A stretch of 5,833 bases of DNA from Candidatus Bathyarchaeota archaeon. GTDB taxonomy: Archaea > Thermoproteota > Bathyarchaeia > TCS64. The position numbers and the translations under genes are program-made. The number at the start of each line of letters is the position of its first letter. Position 1 is the stretch's first letter. The notes beneath the pieces were generated by a model. That model made no database searches, was not told where the DNA came from, and worked only from the letters and a program-made list of their open reading frames with translations. This document shows, in pieces, positions 1 to 5,044 of the stretch. Where the stretch lies: the NCBI GenBank assembly GCA_013619005.1, contig JABXKY010000252.1, forward strand, positions 1 to 5,833, read 5' to 3'.

Positions 1-513
1 AACAGCGGAGGACCGCTGTTCAACTTGAGGGGAAAGGTCGTGGGGATGAACACCGCCATCATCAGTAATACAAATGATTTCAGCGGAATCGGCTTCGCAA
101 TCCCCTCAGACACTATCCAGAGGGAGGTAATGGCACTTATCGAGAACGGCAGCTATGAGCACCCGTGGATCGGAATTAGCGGCCTCGATCTGGCACCCCA
201 GTTCGCTGGTGCGATGGGGCTGGTAAACACGACCAAGGGAACTCTTGTGGTTAACCTGATCGAGGGGGGGCCCGCCGACCTGGCGGGCATCCTAGGTAGC
301 ACAGACACCGTGAATATTGGAGGGTTCACGTACTCCGTCGGAGGAGATGTGATAATCGGGATAGACGGGGTTATTATGGAAACATTCTACGAGCTCCAAG
401 TGTATCTCACGAGGAACACCAAACCCGGTGATACTGTAACAATGAACGTGATCCGCGACGGTGAAGTGATAGAGGTCCCGTTCACACTGGGCTCTCGGCC
501 CCCGCCCAGCTAA
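1..513 (+). CDS. HtrA/DegP-like serine protease with PDZ domain (5' partial)
   Basis: The reading frame is open from base 1, so the gene starts outside the window; 170 codons plus TAA remain. The first codons read NSGGPLF, the catalytic-serine motif (usually GNSGGPL) of trypsin-like S1C proteases, with the nucleophile at codon 2. The GIGFAIPSD segment (about codons 29-37) is the usual end of the protease domain. Codons 60-165 form one PDZ domain: WIGISGLDL, then a GGPADLAGI loop, GGDVIIGIDG and the terminal PGDTVTMNVIRDG strand pair. Family knowledge: these enzymes degrade misfolded proteins, usually at the membrane or outside the cell, and the PDZ domain binds substrate C-termini or controls activity. 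The His and Asp of the triad and any signal or membrane anchor lie upstream and cannot be checked. Only one PDZ follows the protease domain. The TTG at 25 is an internal codon, not a start. The stop overlaps that of the convergent gene. Confidence 0.93.
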   Translation, partial: NSGGPLFNLRGKVVGMNTAIISNTNDFSGIGFAIPSDTIQREVMALIENGSYEHPWIGISGLDLAPQFAGAMGLVNTTKGTLVVNLIEGGPADLAGILGSTDTVNIGGFTYSVGGDVIIGIDGVIMETFYELQVYLTRNTKPGDTVTMNVIRDGEVIEVPFTLGSRPPPS

Positions 514-953
514 CCGTGAGTGGCTAGCAGCCGCTCCAAGGTAGCCTCATCGTAGCTGAGGAGGACGCCGAACCTTCTCGCGATCTCGTCCTCGATCTCA
601 TCCGGGTTACCCTTCTCATCGCTCTCCTTCTTGAGCGCCTTCAGTGCATGGTACTCGTCCAGCACGGACTGGTCGTGCGCGATGAGGATAACGGTCTTGT
701 CCTTCGCGATGTCCCTGGGGAACAACTTGGTGACGAGGAGGTCAGGCTCAACGAAGAGGAGCGTGTTGTACTCCTCGGCGGCGTGTATGGTCGCCCCAAG
801 CATCTCCTGTGCGTACTCGTGGCTGTAAGGGCTGCTGAGGGCCAGCTGCTTGCACCCGACCCCAACGACCTCGGAGAAGGCCATGTTGATACCGGCGTGG
901 TAGCTGTGGATATCGAAGCTGGGGAGAATCTTGCTTAAAGGATGGTCAGTCAT
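510..953 (-). CDS. Conserved-looking protein of unknown function, 147 aa
   Basis: I do not recognise this family. The protein starts at an ATG (953-951) and appears soluble: no signal peptide or membrane segment is visible. Residues 18-40 (YHAGINMAFSEVVGVGCKQL) are followed by an SPYSHEYAQEM stretch (41-51), a hydrophobic LLFVEPDLL strand (65-73), another strand TVILIAHD (87-94), then a charged helix (96-126) rich in K, D and E. Alternating strands and helices suggest a small alpha/beta (Rossmann-like) fold; this is inference. One cysteine (C34) and several histidines (H16, H19, H45, H57, H93) might bind metal, but no clear ligand motif is seen. It lies 15 nt downstream of the PHP phosphatase gene on the same strand with no obvious Shine-Dalgarno, so it is probably co-transcribed. 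Its TAG stop is interlocked with the TAA of the convergent protease gene. Confidence 0.8.
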   Translation of the reverse strand: MTDHPLSKILPSFDIHSYHAGINMAFSEVVGVGCKQLALSSPYSHEYAQEMLGATIHAAEEYNTLLFVEPDLLVTKLFPRDIAKDKTVILIAHDQSVLDEYHALKALKKESDEKGNPDEIEDEIARRFGVLLSYDEATLERLLATHG

Positions 954-968
954 GGATTAGATGGGGCT

Positions 969-1820
969 CTACCCGTTTTTCACTGTTCTTACCACTGAAT
1001 CGATGGGGTTCATGATGGCCTTCCTGCCGCTGAAACTGGTGATGTATTTGAACCCGATCCCCTTGAGCATCTCAACGGCCTCTGGGAGCCAGAAACCAAG
1101 GTGCTCAGGAAGGTGGCTGTCGCTGCCTATGTTCACCTTAACGATACCCGCATCATGCACCGCTACCATGAAATCCCTGATGGGGTACTGGACCTCATGC
1201 TCGTGGCGCCTGCCCGAGGTGTTCACCTCTACGCCCATATCATAGCTCTTCAAGGTGTCAATTGCCTCAATGCAGGTATCACTGTAGTCCCCCCAATGCG
1301 CAGCCTCCGCATGCATCTTGTGCAGATACCTCCTCCAGTAATCGGGGTGGGACATCATATCGAAATATCCCGTCTCGATTGCCTCAATGTACAGATAGTA
1401 ATACTCGCTTGTTGCCTCAACGAGTGGTCTGCCATCGAAGAAACCAGAGCTTCGTTTCCTTGACCCCACGTCCCATTCTCCCACAAGGTGAACGCTGCCA
1501 AGGATGAAATCCCAGTTGTACTCGTCAAGAACCCTCTCGACCCGGCTCTGGTCCCCCCGGATATAGTCAACCTCTAGTCCAGGCTTCAGGTGCACCTCGG
1601 TGGTCTCGTTGAGCTCGAGGATCTCATTGATGTACCCCCCAATCTCGTGGTCCCTAATTCCCAAATTGACGTCTGGGCCGGAGGTTATCAGGTGGGTAGT
1701 AAAACATATCTCCTCGATGCCCTTGGACTCGGCGACCTCGATGTATAACGGGATAGTGGATTCCCTCGCATCCCTTGAGCGGGACTCGTGGACGTGGTAG
1801 TCGAACCTGGCCACCTTCAT
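969..1820 (-). CDS. PHP-domain phosphoesterase, histidinol-phosphatase (HisJ/HisK)-like
   Basis: The 283-aa protein has the full set of PHP metal-site motifs, numbered from the ATG at 1820: DYHVHE (H9, H11), TTHL (H43), GLEVDY (E83), GSVHL (H111), MSHPDYW (H158), EVNTSG (198-203) and GSDSH (D234, H236). GLEVDY, GSVH and EVNTSG are typical of the histidinol-phosphatase branch, which hydrolyses L-histidinol phosphate in histidine biosynthesis. Related PHP proteins have other phosphoester substrates and no his genes are nearby, so the substrate is uncertain. The frame could open two codons earlier at a TTG (1826), but the ATG is preferred because a TATA-like box is centred about 26 nt before it, predicting a leaderless transcript starting at the ATG. 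It is the first gene of a likely two-gene operon with the 147-aa protein. The protein is soluble and of usual family length. Confidence 0.9.
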   Translation of the reverse strand: MKVARFDYHVHESRSRDARESTIPLYIEVAESKGIEEICFTTHLITSGPDVNLGIRDHEIGGYINEILELNETTEVHLKPGLEVDYIRGDQSRVERVLDEYNWDFILGSVHLVGEWDVGSRKRSSGFFDGRPLVEATSEYYYLYIEAIETGYFDMMSHPDYWRRYLHKMHAEAAHWGDYSDTCIEAIDTLKSYDMGVEVNTSGRRHEHEVQYPIRDFMVAVHDAGIVKVNIGSDSHLPEHLGFWLPEAVEMLKGIGFKYITSFSGRKAIMNPIDSVVRTVKNG

Positions 1821-1842
1821 GCCCAAGAGAGACGAGCCCGGA

Positions 1843-1850
1843 TATTTAGA
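1843..1850 (-). promoter_or_regulatory. TATA-like box of the PHP gene
   Basis: The minus strand reads TCTAAATA, close to the archaeal TATA consensus TTTAWATA. Its centre is about 26 nt before the ATG at 1820, which places transcription start at or next to the start codon and implies a leaderless mRNA. Confidence 0.6.
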
Positions 1851-1906
1851 GGGTTCCCATACTGGTTACCCGAAAAAACACGGTACTTGACTCACATGGA
1901 GCCGTA

Positions 1907-1923
1907 ATACATAGCACATGTAT
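1907..1923. repeat. Inverted repeat ATACAT-N5-ATGTAT in divergent promoter region
   Basis: Perfect 6-bp arms at 1907-1912 and 1918-1923 are separated by AGCAC. The repeat lies between the divergent TATA boxes of the PHP gene and the 97-aa gene, about 48 bp from the latter box. That position suits an operator for a dimeric regulator, but short perfect dyads also occur by chance. Confidence 0.3.
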
Positions 1924-1970
1924 CGATCCAAGATGCTGTTCAATCCTCGGTTTCATCCCTCCGTTATACC

Positions 1971-1978
1971 TTTTAAAC
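1971..1978 (+). promoter_or_regulatory. TATA-like box of the 97-aa gene
   Basis: TTTTAAAC is centred about 32 nt before the ATG at 2007, predicting a start near 2000 and a leader of only about six bases. No Shine-Dalgarno precedes the ATG, as expected for near-leaderless translation. Confidence 0.5.
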
Positions 1979-2006
1979 AAAAAACAGGATGAACGCCTGA
2001 ACCCGC

Positions 2007-2300
2007 ATGGAAGCAGTAGCCCGAGGCGTAGTGGAACAGGCAATCGATGACGAGTTATCTGACAGGAGGCTTGAGCTCAGCTATAACACGTTCAAGCGGT
2101 TCGAGAAGGAGGGGCTGCTGAAGTCCGCGGAGTCCGCCATGTTCGGCAAGATCTACTCCGAGGCGTTCAGCTACTTCATCAACTACAAGATGCACTCGAA
2201 GGAGCCAATAAGCCTCTACGAGGTGGAGGAGTTCGAGAAGGTCATCGACCGTAGAGTCCAGGAGATCAAATGCAAGATCATACACCTGACAGCCCGTTGA
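2007..2300 (+). CDS. Small helical protein of unknown function, 97 aa
   Basis: I do not recognise this protein. It is highly charged and looks almost wholly alpha-helical: a first helix around residues 2-18, a basic/acidic helix 24-36 (YNTFKRFEKEGLL), a central aromatic stretch 47-61 (KIYSEAFSYFINYKM), then a short break at KEPISL and a final helix 70-90 (YEVEEFEKVIDRRV...). There is no membrane segment or signal peptide, and one cysteine (C88). Codons are mostly G/C-ended (aag, gag, ctc, atc), like the firm genes here, and a TATA-like box sits at the right distance, so it is probably real. Several ATG/GTG starts are possible; ATG 2007 is chosen because it fits the promoter spacing. It stands alone, divergent from the PHP operon. 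A nucleic-acid-binding or oligomerising role is possible, but nothing in the sequence proves it. Confidence 0.7.
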   Translation: MEAVARGVVEQAIDDELSDRRLELSYNTFKRFEKEGLLKSAESAMFGKIYSEAFSYFINYKMHSKEPISLYEVEEFEKVIDRRVQEIKCKIIHLTAR

Positions 2301-2306
2301 GAAAAA

Positions 2307-2415
2307 TGGGGGAGACCAGAAAAAGGTGAATTAAAACCTGATCCCCCGGCGTAACTTTCTATATTTGACGCCACGTTTACCGGTATTAACGTGATTTGTG
2401 TCAAAGTTCCACACA
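2307..2415. repeat. Run of four consecutive inverted repeats upstream of queT
   Basis: Four short dyads lie almost end to end: GGGGGA/TCCCCC (2308-2313 with 2342-2347, an inner AGGT/ACCT at 2324-2327 and 2336-2339), GGCGT/ACGCC (2348-2352 with 2368-2372), CACGTT/AACGTG (2372-2377 with 2388-2393, the palindrome TACCGGTA between them) and TGTGT/ACACA (2397-2401 with 2411-2415). They could be hairpins in the 3' end of the 97-aa gene transcript, a small structured RNA, or operators for the queT promoter just downstream. No protein-like ORF fills this stretch. Each dyad alone could be chance; the density is the notable part. Confidence 0.35.
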
Positions 2416-2427
2416 CAGCAGTAATGG

Positions 2428-2435
2428 TTTTAAGA
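2428..2435 (+). promoter_or_regulatory. TATA-like box of queT
   Basis: TTTTAAGA is centred about 26 nt before G2458, a purine after a pyrimidine and therefore a plausible start site. Transcription from there gives a 64-nt leader beginning exactly at the first base of the outer stem of the candidate riboswitch. A second TATA-like stretch, CTATATTT at 2359-2366, could give a longer leader. Confidence 0.5.
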
Positions 2436-2457
2436 TACAGTGTAACCTTACCCGTTC

Positions 2458-2514
2458 GGCGGGTGAGTGGGTCCTCCTACGTGTTCCGCCTTACAAATCC
2501 CGTGATAAGGAGGA
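2458..2514 (+). promoter_or_regulatory. Candidate SD-sequestering pseudoknot riboswitch in queT leader (preQ1-II-like architecture)
   Basis: The leader can form an outer stem, GGCGGG 2458-2463 with TCCGCC 2485-2490. The loop of this stem holds TCCTCCT (2472-2478), perfectly complementary over 7 nt to the Shine-Dalgarno AGGAGGA (2508-2514), so an H-type pseudoknot would hide the ribosome site. The linker (2491-2507) begins TTACA and contains a mini-hairpin ATC/GAT (2497-2499 with 2504-2506, loop CCGT). Class II preQ1 riboswitches, which control this same transporter family in Lactobacillales and streptococci, have this order: stem, pyrimidine-rich loop pairing with the SD, linker with an embedded hairpin, SD. 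Competing folds exist: CCTTA/TAAGG with a flanking CC/GG (2486-2493 with 2506-2513), and GTGGG/CCTAC (2467-2471 with 2476-2480), as expected of a switch. Ligand and class are inferred. I cannot confirm the conserved binding bases. Confidence 0.55.
2508..2514 (+). promoter_or_regulatory. Strong Shine-Dalgarno of queT
   Basis: AGGAGGA, with AGGAGG complementary to the archaeal 16S 3' end, ends 7 nt before the ATG at 2522. It fixes the start at 2522 and rejects the upstream in-frame TTG at 2396, whose 42 extra codons have no protein character. It is the only strong Shine-Dalgarno at proper spacing in the window. Confidence 0.85.
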
Positions 2515-2521
2515 GAAAAAT

Positions 2522-3022
2522 ATGAAAACAAAAGAAATCAGTCTAATTGCAGTTATCGCTGCGCTATACGCGGCGATGGTTATAGTTCTCGCACCCATAA
2601 GTTTCGGTCCAGTACAGCTCAGGCTTGCGGACGTATTGATACCATTAGCGGCGATCTTAGGGTTACCAGCCGTTTACGGCGTGACACTGGGGGCGTTTGT
2701 GGCCAACGCATACTGGTTCATGAGCCCCATTGACGTCGTGTTCGGGGCGCTAGCGAACCTGGTGGCAGGCTACATCATCTACAGGTACAAAGACAACCTT
2801 GTACCAGCCTCAGCCATCGCATCCGTGGTAATAGGAATCATGGTCGGGGGGTATCTTTGGATGTTCTTCCCGCCCCCCAGTATTTTGGGACTCCAGCTAC
2901 CCGCATGGCTTGGAATGATTTTAAGTGTCAGTCTAAGCAGCCTAGTTGCTGTTGCATTTCTAGGAGTCGCCTTGGTTAAGCTCCTGCAGCAATCCAAGTA
3001 CCTTGAGCAACTCAATGCATGA
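2522..3022 (+). CDS. queT: QueT-family transporter (ECF S-component for queuosine/archaeosine precursor)
   Basis: This 166-aa integral membrane protein matches the QueT family (COG4708): an N-terminal KEISLIAVIAALYA helix (5-24), the signature ISFGPVQLRLADVL (26-39), then a helix with YGVTLGAFVANAYW (52-65), SPIDVVFGALANLVAGYI (68-85) and two further membrane segments (about 94-115 and 126-153). Family members are substrate-binding S-components of energy-coupling-factor importers that bring in queuosine precursors such as preQ1 or preQ0; in archaea preQ0 feeds archaeosine in tRNA. The EcfA/EcfA'/EcfT energising module is not in the window, so it would have to be shared from elsewhere. Start ATG 2522 is set by a strong Shine-Dalgarno 8 nt after its GG. 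Its leader can form a pseudoknot hiding that site. The codon mix is somewhat richer in A/T-ended codons than in the AsnRS gene, which hints at but does not prove transfer. Confidence 0.88.
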   Translation: MKTKEISLIAVIAALYAAMVIVLAPISFGPVQLRLADVLIPLAAILGLPAVYGVTLGAFVANAYWFMSPIDVVFGALANLVAGYIIYRYKDNLVPASAIASVVIGIMVGGYLWMFFPPPSILGLQLPAWLGMILSVSLSSLVAVAFLGVALVKLLQQSKYLEQLNA

Positions 3023-3042
3023 CCTTAATACTTCTAATCTCC

Positions 3043-3050
3043 TTTTTAAA
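3043..3050 (+). promoter_or_regulatory. TATA-like box / U-run between queT and the DUF998 gene
   Basis: TTTTTAAA is a good TATA match. It would place transcription near 3073, fitting the downstream ATG at 3081 rather than 3057. A weaker box, CTTAATAC (3023-3030 region), fits the ATG at 3057. The five-T run, 20 nt after the queT stop, could also help end the queT transcript, as archaeal polymerase terminates at U-runs. Confidence 0.4.
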
Positions 3051-3056
3051 ATCTCA

Positions 3057-3644
3057 ATGAACGTCAAGATAGTCAAGGCCATGGCAAAGTTCGGGACCCT
3101 AAGCTCGATCTTGGGGGCGTTTATGATAGGCATCACCATCACTATGACTGAGAACTGGAGCTTCACCCAGAACACGTTCAGTGAACTGGGAGTCATGGGC
3201 GCTGGGGCAGCTATAATTTACACCAGCGGCCTCCTAATGGCCGGCGCCCTCGCCATGTTACTGGCGGCGGCGTTCTTCGAGTTCACTAGCGGCGATATAG
3301 TGGGGCAGGCTGGGAGCGCCGTTTTTCTGGCATTCTCTCTGTCAGTTTGCGTGCTGGGGGTCGGAATCATTGATCTTGGCGAATGGGTGAGGTACGTCTC
3401 CCCCGCCATCTACGTGATGATCCCGCTGAGCGCCACGCTTCTGAGTTACAGCCTCTACAAGAAGGGACTGCAGCTCCACGCGGGGGTCGGTTTAGTTGCA
3501 GCGGTGATAGGCGCGGCTATCTGGTTGATGGGCGGACCCGTAAACGCTTTGAATCAGACAATAGCCTTGGCGCCGTTCAGCGTCTGGCAGATCTACGTCG
3601 GTCTTCACATGTACAGGCTTGAAGAGCCTAACGAGTGGAATTGA
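3057..3644 (+). CDS. DUF998 family six-helix membrane protein
   Basis: The protein (195 aa from this start) has about six membrane segments, near residues 12-30, 47-72, 84-104, 113-134, 141-158 and 167-186. After helix 1 comes FTQNTFSELG (36-45), the SELG-type motif typical of DUF998 proteins, whose function is not established. The C-terminal tail (RLEEPNEWN) is charged. The frame is open back to 3003, overlapping the queT end, but that extension (TSNLLFKIS...) lies over the intergenic A/T-rich promoter and is unlikely to be translated. ATG 3057 is chosen because its first codons look coding and a weak TATA-like box sits about 30 nt upstream; ATG 3081 (MAKFGTL, 187 aa) fits the stronger TTTTTAAA box and is a real alternative. 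It is on the same strand as queT, 34 nt downstream, so co-transcription is possible but not required. Confidence 0.85.
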   Translation: MNVKIVKAMAKFGTLSSILGAFMIGITITMTENWSFTQNTFSELGVMGAGAAIIYTSGLLMAGALAMLLAAAFFEFTSGDIVGQAGSAVFLAFSLSVCVLGVGIIDLGEWVRYVSPAIYVMIPLSATLLSYSLYKKGLQLHAGVGLVAAVIGAAIWLMGGPVNALNQTIALAPFSVWQIYVGLHMYRLEEPNEWN

Positions 3645-3660
3645 CGGATAAGAATTGATT

Positions 3661-3665
3661 AAAAA
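3661..3665 (-). terminator. Short U-run after the AsnRS gene
   Basis: On the minus strand five T residues lie about 10 nt after the AsnRS stop, within the 30-bp gap to the convergent DUF998 gene. No hairpin precedes it. Archaeal termination can rely on such U-runs alone, but five is short. Confidence 0.3.
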
Positions 3666-3674
3666 CTTGAAGGT

Positions 3675-4985
3675 TTAGGGGTAGACCCTGCGCATATCCC
3701 TCGGGAACGGCACGGTATCCCTAATGTGGTCTAGCTTGAGCATCCACATTAGAACCCTCTCAACGCCCAGACCGAAGCCACTGTGCGGGACCGTACCCCA
3801 CTTGCGTAGGTCCATGTACCAAGCGTAGTTGGCCGGGTCAAGACCGTCGTCGAGGGTCCTCTGGTAGAGCTGCTCGTAGTTATGTACCCTCTGGCCTCCT
3901 CCGATGATCTCGCCGTAGCCCTCGGGGGCTAGAAGGTCTGAGCTTAACGTGACCTCTGCCCTGTTTGGGTCTGGCATATGGTAGAATGGCTTGATGCCGC
4001 TGGGGAACCCAACAACCCAGAAGGGCGTCTCGAACTCCTCTGTCAAAGGTCCCTCCTGCTGCCAACCAAAGTCGTCGCCCCAGAACATATCGACTCCCTT
4101 GCCCTGGACGATTTCCACGGCCTCGTCGTAGGTGATCTTGGGGAAGGGTGCCTTCAGTGATGCGAGGTACTCGGGGTCCCTGCCAACCTCCTTGACCTTT
4201 TCGGGCATGGTCTCCGCCAGCGTGTTGGCGATGTGGCATACAAGCTTGTCGCCGGTGTCCTGGATGTCGCTGAGGGTGCTCCATGGCTCCTCAAGCTCCA
4301 TGTGGAGGAACTCGCTGAGGTGCCTCCTGGTCCTAGATGGCTCAGCCCTGAAACTGGGCGCGATTGTGTAGATATTGCCCAGACTGCTGATCAAAGCCTC
4401 GGCGTAGAGCTGCCAGCTCTGGCTCAGGTAAACCCCCTCGCGCTCGAAGTAATCAACGCTGAAGAGCGTTGATCCTCCCTCGACCGACGCCGTCATGAAC
4501 ATGGGGGTCTGGACCTCGGTGTACCCGTTGTCCTTAAAGTAGTCACGGGCAGCCTCAAGGAACTTCGCCCTTATATGGAATATGTTCTGGAGCTTGGGCT
4601 CCCTGATGTACAGGTGCCTGTTGTCCATGAGGAACTCGACGCCCTGCTCCTTCTTAACTATCGGGTAGTCCAGGTGTGACACGTAGACGCTGCCGATGCC
4701 GTTGACGCGGACCTCCCAGCCACCTGGCGCACGGCTATCCTCATTGACGTTGCCAGTCAGCTCGATGGTGGTCTCAAGCGGATACTTTTCGACTTTCTCG
4801 AATGTCTCTTCCCCAATCTTGCGCTTGTTCAGCGTGCACTGGATCACCCCTGAGCCGTCCCTTAGCTCAAGGAACTGGATGCCCCCGCTGCTCCTGCTGG
4901 TGTATATCCAGCCGCGGACCTTGACATCAGCCCCGTTCTCATATTTTCCGTTTAAAATATCGGCTGTTTTTACAAATCCGGTCAT
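3675..4985 (-). CDS. asnS: Asparaginyl-tRNA synthetase, archaeal type
   Basis: The 436-aa protein charges tRNA-Asn with asparagine using ATP in the cytoplasm. Residues 1-110 form the OB-fold anticodon-binding domain (VKVRGWIYTSRSSGGIQFLE at 21-40). The class II catalytic core follows: motif 1 around 119-163 (LMDNRHLYIREP... VQTPMF), VEGGSTLFSVDYF (168-180), motif 2 FRAEPSRTRRHLSEF (212-226), DLLAPEGYGEIIGGGQR (350-366) and motif 3 GFGLGVERVLMWML (403-416). The SRTRRHLSEF form of motif 2 separates AsnRS from archaeal AspRS, which usually has a -TTRHL- or -NTTRHLNE- type. The OB domain also rules out the archaeal AsnRS-like asparagine synthetase that lacks it. Length is normal for archaea. The GGGQR has Gly where many AsnRS have Ser (GGSQR), a mild variation. 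A TATA-like box about 26 nt before the ATG predicts a leaderless mRNA. It is divergent from the ATC-hydrolase-like gene. Confidence 0.95.
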   Translation of the reverse strand: MTGFVKTADILNGKYENGADVKVRGWIYTSRSSGGIQFLELRDGSGVIQCTLNKRKIGEETFEKVEKYPLETTIELTGNVNEDSRAPGGWEVRVNGIGSVYVSHLDYPIVKKEQGVEFLMDNRHLYIREPKLQNIFHIRAKFLEAARDYFKDNGYTEVQTPMFMTASVEGGSTLFSVDYFEREGVYLSQSWQLYAEALISSLGNIYTIAPSFRAEPSRTRRHLSEFLHMELEEPWSTLSDIQDTGDKLVCHIANTLAETMPEKVKEVGRDPEYLASLKAPFPKITYDEAVEIVQGKGVDMFWGDDFGWQQEGPLTEEFETPFWVVGFPSGIKPFYHMPDPNRAEVTLSSDLLAPEGYGEIIGGGQRVHNYEQLYQRTLDDGLDPANYAWYMDLRKWGTVPHSGFGLGVERVLMWMLKLDHIRDTVPFPRDMRRVYP

Positions 4986-5007
4986 GTTGTCTCATTCATC
5001 CCCTCCA

Positions 5008-5015
5008 TTATTAAA
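5008..5015 (-). promoter_or_regulatory. TATA-like box of the AsnRS gene
   Basis: The minus strand reads TTTAATAA, centred about 26 nt before the ATG at 4985, so transcription should begin at the start codon. The GGAGGGG that lies between box and ATG would then be outside the transcript. Confidence 0.6.
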
Positions 5016-5036
5016 GACGTTTACGGCGGGGAATCG

Positions 5037-5044
5037 GTTAAAAC
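5037..5044 (+). promoter_or_regulatory. TATA-like box of the ATC-hydrolase-like gene
   Basis: GTTAAAAC within GGTTAAAACT is centred about 35 nt before the ATG at 5076, giving a leader of about 8-10 nt. The box is only 21 bp from the oppositely facing AsnRS box, so the two promoters share one compact 90-bp region. ATAAAC at 5048-5053 is a weaker alternative. Confidence 0.5.

Noticed and set aside
648..938. 96-aa ORF on the plus strand opposite the 147-aa gene
   Set aside because: It lies wholly antisense to a better ORF, has low-complexity Val/Glu-rich content, no promoter or SD, and the usual look of a shadow frame in G/C-ended codons.
2373..2380. Shared 8-mer ACGTTTAC at 2373-2380 and 5017-5024, both upstream of genes
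   Set aside because: A single 8-bp match between two intergenic regions is not significant in a window of this size without further copies.
2450..2464. ACCCG-TTCGG-CGGGT hairpin as a terminator or separate RNA element
   Set aside because: It is a good 5-bp stem with a stable loop, but the predicted transcription start (about 2458) falls inside it and there is no following U-run. It becomes relevant only if a longer leader is made.
2396..2521. 42-codon N-terminal extension of queT from a TTG
   Set aside because: The extension is not protein-like, covers the promoter and the structured leader, and the strong SD points to ATG 2522.
3880..4284. 134-aa minus-strand ORF inside asnS
   Set aside because: It is a different frame of the same strand within an unmistakable AsnRS; the Arg/His/Gly/Pro-rich translation is typical of a shadow.
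4983..5005. Mini-ORF (ATG AAT GAG ACA ACA TGA) behind GGAGGGG, overlapping the AsnRS start as a possible translational coupler
   Set aside because: The SD-like run directly abuts the mini-ORF ATG with too little spacing, and the TATA-like box predicts transcription starting at the AsnRS ATG, so this stretch is probably not transcribed.
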